DNA of 64,000 nt from Sweltsa coloradensis (lineage: Eukaryota; Arthropoda; Insecta; Plecoptera; Chloroperlidae): positions 806,001 to 870,000 of the forward strand of contig JAMZAV010000029.1 in the NCBI GenBank assembly GCA_024449915.1, in the 5' to 3' direction. Positions 10,011-20,193 of this stretch are shown piece after piece. The translations under genes and the position numbers were made by a program. The notes beneath the pieces were generated by a model. That model was not told the origin of the DNA, searched no databases, and saw nothing but the letters and a program-made list of their open reading frames with translations. The first letter of the stretch is position 1. Every line of letters begins with the position of its first letter.

Positions 10011-10308
10011 TGTGTGGCTCCTTGGTCTTGTGGTTAGCATCTCTGCTTCCAATCCAAAAGGTCCAGGGTTCGATTCCCACTAAAGTCAGAAGTTTTTTAT
10101 CTTCTGATTTGGACTTATAAGTCCATCAGTTCTTGTCGTAAGAGTTTGTAAGCGCGGTGACTTTAGAGCCGTCTTAGCAACGAGGCACATAATAAATTAA
10201 AAGTTGTTCTGAATCGGCCTTGTTGATTCTGGCGTTGATCGCGGTGTTCGCACTGTCCATACCACTGATTGCTATATCTCCTATTAAAAATATCTTTGTT
10301 TGGTTAAC
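10011..10308 (+). mobile_element. SINE-1 copy a, with tRNA-like head
   Basis: The head at ~10,011-10,082 has an A-box-like TGGTCTTGTGGTTAGC and a B-box GGTTCGATTCC, so it is tRNA-derived. The body has GTGACTTTAGAGCCGTC, then GCACATAATAAATT and CCATACCACTGATTGC. Other copies lie at 13.3, 44.3, 44.9 and 48.2 kb. The 3' tail found in the 13.3 kb copy is missing here. Confidence 0.75.
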
Positions 10309-10486
10309 TAATAATTGGGTATGTCCTGCCTGTGGCCTGAGCACTGAAGGTGTTGAAGGGTTGGTGTATTTGGCAGGTCAAGCAGCCATTGCTATCTTGG
10401 CAAGGGTAGGATCCAGTTGGTTTATTTGTTTGCGCTTCCTTTTCACGGCAGTCTCTCTAACGACTAGGTCCGCGATAAATAATACA
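10309..10486. other. unassigned segment between two SINE-1 pieces
   Basis: GC-richer DNA with an open plus-strand frame containing WVCPACGLSTEGVEGLVYLA. It resembles no family I recognise and is bounded by SINE-1 pieces, so it may be a filler or a captured fragment. Confidence 0.3.
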
Positions 10487-10615
10487 TAATAAATTTAAAG
10501 TTGTTCAGAATAGGCCTTGTTGATTCTGGCGTTGATCCGCGGGTGTTCGCACTGTCCATACCACGTACTGATTGCTATATTTCCTATTAAAATATCGATC
10601 TTTGTTTGTTAACTA
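10487..10615 (+). mobile_element. SINE-1 copy b, body fragment
   Basis: It repeats the SINE-1 body (CATAATAAATTTAAAGTTG through CCTATTAAAATATCGATC) directly after the 10,309-10,486 segment. No tRNA-like head. Confidence 0.65.
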
Positions 10616-10648
10616 ATAATTAAAACTAATTAAATGTGCTTATTTACA

Positions 10649-12843
10649 ACATTTTGGGATGAGGATGAGCCACTTTATCCAGATGCACGAATTTCACCGG
10701 GCAAAGTGAGGCTTTAATTATCGCCTTCATGACACGACATGGTCTCAGTGATGTTGGTTTGCAACATCTTTTAGAATTAATTAATTGCCACGCACCAGTA
10801 GACGTTCTTGGTTCAAAATACCTGTTCTTAAAACAAATTAATAAGGACAAAAAAGTTGTTACACATTATTACTGTGAGAATTGTCAATACTTGCTTAACT
10901 TCCAAAACGACGAGAATGCTGCTTGTGATGAATGCCACCTTGAAGATCAACAAAAAAAGATCTCAGTGCTAAAGGTTGTTTTTTTCTTCATATTCCATTG
11001 AAGGAACAGCTTGAAGACCTCTTCCAAGCCCAGAACTATATTTAAAATTGTCCCAAAATCATAACTGTAGTGACGTTACTTCAGGTCGGATATATCAGGA
11101 TCTAAAACATTCTGGCATAATTGGCCCAAATGATGTTACTGTTCAGGTTAACACTGATGGTGCATGTTCGTCCAAGTCTTCAAAGCAAGTATATGGCCTC
11201 TTCAAATAGCCATTAATGAATTGCCATACAGAGAAAGAAAAGAAAATATAATTCTTGCTAGTTTGTGGCATGGGTGTACAAAACCAAGAATGGACACATT
11301 TCTGCGCCCATTTATTACAGATATGCAAGATCTCCATTTAAATGGGTTTGAGACAAATGGGACCAACACAAAAGTTCACTGCACACTTGTATCGGTCGAC
11401 TCCGTAGCAAGACCTTTACTACAAAACATTAAACAATTCAACGGGTCTCATGGTTGTTCTTTCTGTTTACATGAGGGAGTCATTGTTAATCGGGGTAATG
11501 GTACTGCTAGAGTTTATCTGGAGGGCTTGTCTACACTTCGAACTCATGATCAACATCTCCGCGATACATGTATTGTTGTTGAGTCAGGTGTATCTGTGAA
11601 TGGCGTCAAAGGGCCTGCACCTTTGATGCTAGTCCCTAATTTTAACATTATTGATAACTTCGTGCCAGACTTTATGCATAACGTTCTTTTAGGTGTTGTC
11701 CGTTGGTTATTATTTGCTTGGCTAGACCCAAAAAATTCTGATCAGTGTTGGTATTTAGGGAGAGGTAAGAAAACTATTTTATCCCAGCGCCTAAAAAGTG
11801 TTCAGCCCCCATCGGAAATCACTCGCCTCCCAAGGTCACTAGATGATTTGAAGGTATGGAAAGCGAGCGAGTTTCGCGCATTTCTTCTTTATTACTCAAT
11901 ACCTTGTTTAAACGGACTGTTGCCAAGGCCATTCTTAAACCACTGGTTTCTTTTAGTTTTCACAATGAGGATATATCTAAATAAAACTATAAATGCTGCT
12001 CTTATGGGTAAAGTCAATCAAACATTGACTCTCTTTGTCAGGCAAATAGAGCACTTGTATGGTGAACAATTTATGTCCTACAATGTACACACGATGCTCC
12101 ACTTACATAAAAGTATTGTTGATTGGGGATCACCATGAGCATCATCCACTTTATGTATGAAAATTTTAATGGTATCCTGCTTAAATTATTCACAGGCACA
12201 CACAACACGTTTCAGCACAAATATGTAAAAAATATGAACGTATCAAGCACGTTAATAAAATTCTGTCACATACTGCTCCCATTCACACTTGGCACCCTCC
12301 CGCTGAAAAATTGATTAAAAAACTTACAGGAAAATTATTAAACGTGCGTGCAGTCCAAATAGAAAAGTTGGTTGCATTCGGTGTCCCATCCATAATTACT
12401 CTTAATGTGCCTGAAGTAATTGTTGTGGAGCGCCTACTGGGTTTTGATCTGCCACACCCCCAAGTTACAAGTTTTAACCGATTCGTTTATAATTCCATGC
12501 TGTTTCACACACAACAAAATATGGCAGAATGAAAACACGTGTAAACAGCGTTGTTTCTACAACAGGGGGTATAATTTTTGAAATAACTGACCTCATTAAA
12601 TTAAATGTAGCAGAGAAACAAGTGTTTGTTCTCCTTGGAAATCAGTTACACACATTAGATGTCACTGTATGCCAATGTTTGGATTTAAATGTACGGTCGG
12701 AAACTTTCTTAAGGAGGATAGATACATATGCCCAAAGCCCTTTGGCAATTCTACCTGCTGAAATTGTGGCTAAATGTGTCAAAATAATTGTTGATGACAG
12801 TTGTTATGCTTGTGAGATTGTCAACCCATTTGAGCGAGATTGA
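10649..12843 (+). pseudogene. EnSpm/CACTA transposase catalytic region
   Basis: Frames change near 10,718, 11,008, 11,040, 11,195, 12,130, 12,310 and 12,530. In order they give DEDEPLYPDARISPGKVRL, RHGLSDVGLQHLLELINCHA, a CxxC zinc motif, NTDG with the first catalytic D, INELPYRERKENIIL, the long block at 11,164-12,138 with FNIIDNFVPDFMHNVLLGV and WKASEFRAFLLYYSIPCL, SYNVHTMLHLHKSIVDWG, and then YENFNG. Beyond that the fragments at 12,311-12,532 and 12,529-12,843 form the C-terminus. The order and motifs fit animal EnSpm transposases closely. Multiple stops and shifts mark it as dead. It lies directly upstream of a minus-strand Helentron-like copy. Confidence 0.85.
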
Positions 12844-12849
12844 TCAAAT

Positions 12850-13107
12850 AAACTTTAGGCCGCTTCGCAAACACTTTTTTTAGTCGCATTGGAAAATACA
12901 CCTTTTATTGCTTTTTTGTACATGTGTGTATGTGAACAAGCAGCCCGACAGTGTTTTGGGCAGGCTCAGGCTGCCGTCAATTTCAAGCCCTGTTGGTACA
13001 GCCCCACCCGTTTGGTCAGAATCGATCCAACTATCACGAAAATATCGCATTAAAAATCGAAAAAGTACGATTTTCATGAGAAATATTTCTTCGATTATAC
13101 CCTAAAA
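12850..13107 (-). mobile_element. Helentron-like element fragment H4 with the H2-type 3' end
   Basis: On the minus strand it ends in GCGAAGCGGCCTAAAG, nearly identical to the 3' terminus of H2 (9,840-9,873). It also carries the GGTGGGGCT and TTGGTCAGAATCGAT family body (12,998-13,107). The middle differs from other copies. Confidence 0.55.
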
Positions 13108-13261
13108 TGTGATTTAAATAGCTCAATGTGATTACATGCCATTAGTCAGTGAATAGGTATGGCATTTTTAAACATAATTTTAGTAGTTTTATAAGAGTGG
13201 TAAATTAATTCTGTTACGATTTGGTTATTAGCTGTTACGCTTCAAAATAGGAAATTCTTAG

Positions 13262-13556
13262 GAGTTTGTAAACGGTGACTTTGGAGCCGTCCTAGCAACG
13301 AAGCACATAATAAATTTCAGAGTTGTTCTGAATCGGCCTTGTTGATTCTGGCGTTGATTCGCGGGTGTTCGCACTGTCCATACCACTGATTGCTATATTT
13401 CCTATTAAAATTATCGATCTTTGGTTGGTTATCGCTCACTCGTCGATTGCGTCGGGGCCTGCAGGGTTGGCTTGGTCGCTTTGATTTAAAGTCCCCCACT
13501 GAAAATCAGTTATATAACTGAGTGGGTAGACTCTAAATAAAATTTATTTATTTATT
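13262..13556 (+). mobile_element. SINE-1 copy c, with complete 3' tail
   Basis: The head is missing, but the body and tail are complete: GTGACTTTGGAGCCGTCC, GTTCGCACTGTCCATACC, GGTTGGCTTGGTCGCTTTG, and a tail hairpin CCCACTGAAAATCAG...AACTGAGTGGG, then TAGACTCTAAATAAA and a TTTA repeat. Confidence 0.8.
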
Positions 13557-14235
13557 TATTTTATTTATAGGACTACAAATAATAATCAATATTTTCAAAT
13601 TATGGTTTATTATTCCATCTATCACAAAATGTAATATTTTCAATAAGTTTCTTTATTTTACCTTTTGTAGAGGAAAAGGTGCTTTTTTGTAACAGTCGAA
13701 TTACGAGTGCGATACTTAACGAACATAATTTATACAAAAAGGGTTATAAATAATATATTTTTAAAGCTTGCCATGAGTATTGAGTTTATCAATGCTGTCA
13801 TCATTTAGGCTAGTTCTCATAACAGCCATATTAAAAATATTACATTTAATACTTTTTTTAAATATTAACATTCAGGGAAAGATTATGCGTTAATACTAAT
13901 GTAAATACACTGGTTTATAAAAAAAGTCCTAAAATGGAAAATATATTTTTGTTTTTAATGAAATTTTCAGAGAATGATGTTTATTAACATATAATTTCTA
14001 ATGACAAACATTGTAATTTTTTTATTTTATGGTCACTTTAGTGTGGAATCGCCCATTTAATGATTTGTATAATGTATTTGTATGATTTTAACATGTAAAT
14101 TCTTAATTGTTTAGTTTTAGTTACCTACACTTGTGGGTTATACCTGTTGTGGTAGTGATCAATAAATAATTTTTTGTTAAAATAGAATAAGAATAATTTT
14201 AATAAAGAAGTATAAATTATGCTATGGTAATACCA
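13557..14235. other. AT-rich DNA, nothing recognised
   Basis: No repeat boundary, splice-bounded exon or meaningful open frame seen. Confidence 0.4.
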
Positions 14236-14790
14236 ATATCTCGTGTCCCAAAGAATTTATTTTTGTACGCATTGTAGGTGATTATATACTGTCAAGTTTC
14301 GCTATAGTTACTTGTTGATTTTAAACCTGTAAAAGCTGCAAAGCTATGTATGTTAAAACCTTTTTTTCTATGCCTTCAAGCTTACTTTTTCAACTTATTC
14401 TTTCAAAAGGCACTATACATCACTATATTACCTTAATGTCCATGTAAAATATGAACGTTGTAGCCCCACCCGCTCGGTCATAATCGCTGGGCAATTGAAA
14501 CTGCCAAATTAGACAGTAGCCAGTAGTAGTAACTAACATCCTTAAAGTGATTTTGAGCATTGTTTCAAGCCATTTTTTCACCAAGAAGGAATGCTCGTAC
14601 CCCAACCAAATTTCGCATGTGTTGTCAGGTACCTTAATCCCTTCGATTTTGATAGTTTTCAAGTTTACATCACGTTTCATGATGGCTGGGTAACGCCTCG
14701 AAATCACCCCAACTTTACTTGCTCCTGTATAAGGTGCCCGAGTGTGTATAGTGCGCCACGGCTTGGCTGCGGCGACCTAAAGGGCACCTA
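14236..14790 (-). repeat. dispersed repeat R1 (related to Helentron-like body), copy 1
   Basis: It matches 23,065-23,700 in opposite orientation. The shared parts are the GGTGGGGCTACAACGTTC block of the Helentron-like family and a specific segment with a conserved frame reading AIMKRDVNLKTIKIEGI. The outer end has short GGTGC inverted words (GGTGCCCGAGTGTG ... GGGCACC). Function unknown. Confidence 0.6.
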
Positions 14791-15419
14791 GATAATATAT
14801 ATGATTTACGATTTTACCTATAGGTTAATTAAGCGCCTGCTTTTGCTTTGTTTTACGATAATTATTATCATTAAACAAAATGTATTGTATATATATTTGT
14901 ATAGGCCTACATATACGATTTCAGAGTTTTTAAGCATTAGCCTTCTTAAAGGACATAGTTGTATAATTGTAGCAATTGTCATATAACCTAACATACACCA
15001 TACTTGATGTGGTGCATTAAGCCTAATTGGCCTATGCTGGAGGTCCATACCGTGTTCCTTTGAACACTTACTGGAAGGATTTATATTTGTCTTTGTGGAG
15101 AGAACTCTTTTTGTATCAGTAAATAAAAATAAATACTAATATCTAGATTTATAGTTGAGTATATTCTTACTGTGGGGTAAGAACACCAAGAAGAGTGTGA
15201 GTTCAGACACCCAGAGACAACTAGGCGAACCATTCAGCCGAAGCTTACAATAGGCGCCCCGGGGCCTACACCATAAACTACATAGCAATGTAGGTCTGCA
15301 GGTAGTAAATACAGGAGCAATATTTTTCAGGTATCTAGATGTGCATTAAGACCCTTATAATAATGTATCTAAATGTATTTATCTTGATCCTAAAATACAT
15401 ATTACGCACACATTACTTT
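14791..15419. other. AT-rich DNA, nothing recognised
   Basis: No repeat end, exon or RNA gene identified. Confidence 0.35.
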
Positions 15420-15744
15420 AGTATATAGTTTACTATTGAAAACTATATACAACTTTAAGTAGTTAATAGTTTTACCTCTAAAAATCAACTTTCAAAAACT
15501 TTTCAACACAAACTTTAAAAAACTATTGATTACTTTGTTTACTATGGAGAACTATATAAAACTTTAAGGAGTTTTCAGCATTAAAGTTTCACTTTTAAAA
15601 ACTTTACGTAACAAACTTTACATAACTATGATTCACTTTAGAAACTATAAAAAAACTTTAACAACTTGAAAGTTATTTTGCTAATACTTTCAAGAACTTT
15701 AAAAATCTTTAAAGTTTTTGTAAAGTTTCTTAAAGTGGTTTTCA
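15420..15744. repeat. cryptic ACTTTAA-rich low-complexity tract
   Basis: The words AACTTTAA, AAACTTT and AAAGTTT recur about every 15-25 bases, on both strands, without strict period. The tract directly abuts the truncated 5' end of the LINE. Confidence 0.55.
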
Positions 15745-18138
15745 TAAGGGTAGAGAAGGTTGCAAACAACAACGATGGATACAAAGCCACTATTCTTGTA
15801 GGGGATTTCAATCTGAATATATCATGGTCACAGGAAGCACCTGTACCTAAAAACCCCCTTGCGGACTCTTTTCTCACTGCATTCAATAACTGTTTCTTCA
15901 CCCAGTTTGTCTCATCTGCTACTCGTATTGTAAACAACTCACGCTCCATCTTAGACCTTGTGTTTTGTGACAGGCCTGAGATAGTAAACACTGTTGACAT
16001 CATACCTGGGGTAAGTGACCATCTTGCTGTCAGAACGGAGCTGTCAGTGCAACAACCCAAAGAAAAAAAGATAAACAAACTTGTTTTCGATTTTTCTAAA
16101 GGTAACTGGAACCAACTAAATGAGCTTTTTACAGAAAGATTGCCGACACTTTTTAATGGCGATATCAATAATGCATGGCAACAATGGAAATCAATCTTAT
16201 GGACTGTGTCAAAACGTCATTCCGCAATCTACAATAAAAGGCAAACGCAGACCCCCATGGATAACAAAAGACATAATTAAACAAATTAGAAAAAGAAATG
16301 CACTATTCTCTAAGTGGAAGTCTACACACAGTCTAAATGATTTCGAATCGTATAGAACTCTCCGAAACAAGATCAAGACCATTGTAAGAGATGCTCACCA
16401 AAAATACATATGGGAACTGGGTTGCGACAGTAAAAAGCTTTGGCGCTACATTCACTGTAAGCGCGGTAGCGCCGCGCCGACGCAATTCACTGCTAACGGC
16501 GTTCCACACACCACACCAATCCATATTGCTGAAGCGTTCAGTAAAAAATTCAAAGCCTGTTTTAAAACTGAACCCAACAATGAGGAGAACATGTTCATTC
16601 CTCCTCGTTGTGCGAATTTGCCAATCAAACAGTTGCACTTCTCAGTTACTGAAACAAAGGCCAGTCTACAGCACATTAGACCAAATGCAGCAGACGGCCC
16701 AGACAAAATCCCAACTAGAATATTGCATAACTGCGCAGAATCACTATCACCATCCCTCACTAGTCTATTCAACTTCTCGATGTCCTGTGGCGCGTTACCA
16801 GATGAATGGAAAGTCGCACACGTGGTCCCGGTTCACAAAAAAGGAGATAAAACGGACGTCAATAACTACAGGCCCATCTCACTGACATCTGCTGTTTGCA
16901 AGGCGATGGAGCGACTGGTCTCCACGTCACTTTTAACCCACTTTAAAGAAAACTCACTGATTGGCGACTCGCAACACGGATTTCTTCCTCGAAAGTCATG
17001 CATTACAATGTTGATGAGCGTTATAGACGACTGGCAAGCATACCTCGATCACGCAAAAATAAAGCAAGTCGATGTTATTAGTATTGATTGGAGTCGCGCC
17101 TTTGACACTGTACCACATCAGAGACTACTCCTAAAGTTGTTTCAGTACAATGTTAGAGGAGAGCTGCTGTCCTGGATTCGGTGCTTCTTAACAAATCGTG
17201 TGCAAAGTGTCGTATATGACGGTGTACAGTCCGGGTATGAAAGTGTAACATCTGGAGTGCCTCAAGGCTCGGTTTTGGGTCCTCTCCTTTTTACAATATT
17301 TATGCTCGACCTCCCATCAGCACTTACGTCTCAAATTGCCATGTATGCCGATGACTCAACAATATACCGTCCAATATGTAACACTGAAGACGCAAATCTC
17401 ATTCAACAGGACCTTAACACAATCTATATTTGGTGCAAAATTAACTTCATGGAACTTAACATTAGTAAATGCTCTCTACTTAGAATATCTAGATCCAAAA
17501 ACCAAATTCAATGTTCATATTCAATTAATAACACCATTGTTGCTCAAAATTCAAACATCAAACTTCTAGGACTAACCATTACAGACGATCTTAAGTGGAA
17601 CTTACACTGTGACATTTTACGTGATAAGTCGTCAAAACTTACTGGCTTTATCAATAGAACTCTCAGTGGAAGTCGCAGTAGAGTTTTGAGAACTGCGTAT
17701 TTAACTCTGGTGCGCCCCGTAATAACATATGGACTACCTGCTTGGCATCCGACATCAAAAGAAAATTTGGCGAAACTCGAGAGGGTACAAAATCGAGCCA
17801 CATGGATGATTACTGGGGGAAATGATAAGAGTGCAACCCTCCGGAGGCAGACATGTGGATTTCCTTCCATTGAGCAATATGCCAATCAGGTAGACCTTAT
17901 GTTTATAAAAAAGTGCTTCACACGTAACATAGATGTTGACCCCTTAAAAAGACTGCAGCTCAGCTACAGAAGAGTAGACAGTCGTGGTGTGAACTTAGTC
18001 CCACCCTTTGCTAGGACTAATTCATATCAGGCTGGGTATTGGTATCGTGTTGCTGCGAAGTGGAATTCTGTGGATAAGTCCATCAAGTGCGCCCCTCTGG
18101 CTAAGTATGCACGTCACATTAAGGGATGGAATAACTAA
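15745..18138 (+). pseudogene. LINE ORF2: endonuclease C-terminus plus reverse transcriptase, one frameshift
   Basis: ORF2 copies the element's RNA into DNA at a nicked target. The endonuclease part shows ILVGDFNLNISW (~15,795-15,830) and GVSDHLAVRTEL (~16,010-16,045), the catalytic D/N and SDH motifs. A frameshift near 16,190-16,240 separates it from the reverse transcriptase frame. That frame shows PNAADGPDKIP, NNYRPISLTSAVCKAMERLV, IDWSRAFDTVPH (first Asp), GVPQGSVLGPLLF and MYADDST (catalytic Asp pair, ~17,340-17,360). It runs on to ITYGLPAWHP and a C-terminus ending HIKGWNN at 18,138. The reverse transcriptase frame is uninterrupted for ~640 codons, so the copy is fairly young. Confidence 0.88.
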
Positions 18139-18482
18139 TGACATTTGTATTGACAAACACTGCTATTCCTTGGTACATGAATTCGGTATATTATTATGTT
18201 TTGTTGTCTGGTTCATAAAAAAAAACTCACCCACGTTTCTATTTCTTCTACTCTACTTTACTCTGTACTATCGTCTATTATCACCCTCATTTAAGTTAGT
18301 ATTATATTTTTAATTAGTTTAAAAAGCAGGTTTAGCACTATGTGTCATGGAGCTTTTAGCTCTTTCTAACCTGCTTAATAATGGCTTAGTAATATTTGCA
18401 TATAGATGTAGATCTACCTGTGTCCTAACTCTAGCGTAAGTCTGTATCTATATGAATTATTGTACCTAAGAAATTGTTAAAT
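18139..18482 (+). other. LINE 3' UTR
   Basis: Non-coding sequence between the reverse transcriptase stop and the (AAT)n tail. It includes the pair AGCAGGTTTAGC ... CTAACCTGCTT (18,325-18,377), a possible hairpin of the type used for template recognition. Confidence 0.55.
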
Positions 18483-18508
18483 AAATAATAATAATAATAA
18501 TAATAATA
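18481..18508 (+). repeat. (AAT)n tail of the LINE
   Basis: About nine AAT/TAA units end the element, followed by unrelated sequence. Confidence 0.85.
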
Positions 18509-18534
18509 TGTGGGTCTAAAAATTTAAAAAAGTT

Positions 18535-18612
18535 CTACCCAACGTGTGTCGAACTCCAACCCTCCGTGCGGTAGGCTACATGCTTACCAATAGGCCATGC
18601 AAGCCACGTAGT
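18535..18612 (-). mobile_element. tRNA-like SINE head, single copy
   Basis: On the minus strand, GCATGGCCTATTGGTAAGCA resembles an A box and GGAGTTCGACAC resembles a B box, spaced as in a tRNA. It lacks convincing acceptor pairing, so it is read as a SINE head rather than a gene. Confidence 0.45.
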
Positions 18613-19473
18613 TGTCGTCCCGCTAGCTGCTACTAAACAAATGCTTTCGATATTTAAAAAATCACATTTTTATTTATTGTGGAATTAAATCGCAATGGAT
18701 CTAGCTGATTTTGTTAGCAGTTCTCAATAATTTCGTACCGGATGTCTGTTTAAAATTTCAGCCCAATCTGTTCAGCGGTTCGGCGGATTTTCGACGTACA
18801 GACAGACAGACAGAATCACAGAATGAGAACCGTTCGAGTTGAATGGAGACACTCGGTCGCTCCGCTCCCTCGTTTAATGATTATATCGAATCACATTTAT
18901 AACAATTGAGAGCTGATAATTCAGAAAGTCGATTTAGATTTTCAAATTGATGAAATGTTAAATTTATATTATATCGTCACAATTCTTCCAATTCGCATGG
19001 GCATTATTTTACAAACGATTATTTTGTAACAATATGTAATTTTGTAACAATAATAGATTTTATTTCAATTAAATAAGCTGTTACCATGTGATAACCCCAC
19101 AAGGGTTGGTCAACAGCCAGACAAATTGGGTTTATCTCTTCCCAAAATGTATGTAACAAATTTTAACTGTAAATCTGTAATAATAATAAACTTGTATTCG
19201 GTCTCTACAGCCAATGCTGTTACCCACAATTACAGACAATTTTTACAATAAAAGTTAGGTTATAGTATAATAAATCCTTTTAACTGTGCACATTGAGATA
19301 CTTCCAAAAATGTGATGATTTACCGATCACAATACATGTTTTACTAACTCATCACTTAAAAAACAATAGTTTTTCTTAAAAGATTCCATGAATCCTGGGA
19401 TTGACCCTTTTGGATCTGTCGATCAAGGACATAACATTTTTTTAAAATAAATAAATAATAAAAAAATTTAGCC
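18613..19473. other. unassigned DNA with a GACAGACAGACAG word
   Basis: At 18,775-18,880 a GGTTCGGCGGATTTTCGAC and ACAGACAGACAGACAG stretch resembles the end of a dispersed repeat like those in the Helentron-like copies, but it does not match them. Nothing else recognised. Confidence 0.35.
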
Positions 19474-19785
19474 TTTATTAAGCTTCTGCCCAACTTTGTT
19501 GCCTAACAATGTTGCTTTGAGGTAGTGTGCATTTGATAACATGTATATGGACTGCTCGCCAAACGGCCAAGTCGAGTTGCTCAACACCCGGCAACACCGC
19601 AAAAATGTTCAAAAACAATCTGAACAACTTGGCAATAAAAGTTATAAACTTCCAATCAGATCTCTTCAAAGTATCACGTGATCGTTGATAACCAATCACA
19701 ACAGTAGGTGTCACCACTGTTTCTTTATTTTGTTGCCCGTGTGTCAGCGATAGCAATAAAGTTGGGCAGTGGGATAAAGCAACTT
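19474..19785. mobile_element. candidate ~310-bp TIR element
   Basis: The left end CTGCCCAACTTTGTTGC (19,487-19,503) is matched in inverse by GCAATAAAGTTGGGCAG (19,753-19,769), with weaker pairing further out. No second copy in the window, so the borders are approximate. Confidence 0.5.
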
Positions 19786-19812
19786 TGTTAATCGTTTGGC
19801 GTTGGCAGCCGC

Positions 19813-20193
19813 TTAAGAGGGTTCACCACCCTTTTGATAGTTAGTAAATAGCGGTTTGCTCGGCCAAAAAGCATCCTACGTATATACAATTTTGCAAACT
19901 TGTCAATAAAGCATACATGGACGTTCCAACAGTCATAGATTTTCAAAATTTTGACTTGATCAGCCAGAAAAAATTCACGAATATAGTCAATTTTGGACTT
20001 TTTAACAAAATTGAAATTCGTGAAATCTAATTTATTTTTTATAAATTATTTCAAAACAAATTTTAGGAATGTGTTACTATAGAAACCTTTATTTCCACTT
20101 TCTTGAGATATGTTCAAAATTTCTAACAACTGTGATGTCATTCAGCCGAGCAAACAGAAAATTGCCTAAAAAAGAGGTGGTGAACGCTCTTAA
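19813..20193. mobile_element. TTAA-bounded TIR element, family P1 (copy a)
   Basis: TTAA at 19,813-19,816 and 20,190-20,193 flanks inverted ends AGAGGGTTCACCACC and GGTGGTGAACGCTCT. TTAA target duplication is the hallmark of piggyBac-type transposition. The interior (a GCTCGGCC block, GATTTTCAAAATTTTGA, and AACTGTGATGTCATTCAGCC) is shared with 39.9-40.3 kb and 42.2-43.1 kb. It has no coding capacity. Confidence 0.75.

Larger units (their letters stand above)
6197..12843 (+). pseudogene. decayed EnSpm/CACTA-type transposase gene with invaded introns
   Basis: Three parts in the expected order match the animal EnSpm/CACTA transposase family: a basic N-terminal exon (6197-6367), an acidic exon with splice borders (8353-8648) and the catalytic region (10,649-12,843). 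The family makes a DDE transposase for cut-and-paste movement. The first D lies in VQVNTDG (~11,145-11,165), the second in FVPDFMHNVLLG (~11,665-11,700) and the E in FMYENFNG (~12,150-12,172). A CxxC...CxxC zinc motif (YYCENCQY...CDECH) lies at ~10,870-10,942. The catalytic region needs at least six frame changes, so it is inactive. Intervening DNA holds Helentron-like and SINE insertions. The element's own termini were not found. That the two upstream exons belong to this element is an inference from family architecture. Confidence 0.7.
15745..18508 (+). mobile_element. 5'-truncated non-LTR retrotransposon (LINE, Jockey/CR1-like clade)
   Basis: The element keeps the C-terminal part of an apurinic endonuclease, a full reverse transcriptase, a short 3' UTR and an (AAT)n tail. 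5' truncation is the usual product of target-primed reverse transcription. The start is placed where endonuclease-like coding begins; the upstream ACTTTAA-rich tract is not LINE-like. No target-site duplication was resolved. The microsatellite tail in place of poly(A) is typical of CR1/L2-type LINEs, but clade placement needs a tree. Confidence 0.85.

Noticed and set aside
10021..10085. Possible tRNA genes at 10.0, 29.3, 38.0, 42.4, 46.5 and 54.1 kb
   Set aside because: A and B boxes are present, but acceptor and anticodon arms do not pair properly and each is followed by a shared SINE body. They are SINE heads.
9839..12890. Inverted repeats at 9,839-9,873 and 12,850-12,890 flanking the transposase, resembling terminal repeats of a 3-kb autonomous transposon
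   Set aside because: Both are explained as the 3' termini of oppositely oriented Helentron-like copies (H2 and H4), and unrelated repeats lie just inside the left one. They do not start with CACTA.
16333..17885. Antisense and alternative frames of 77-164 residues within the LINE
   Set aside because: They overlap the reverse transcriptase frame, which carries all catalytic motifs. They are shadows.
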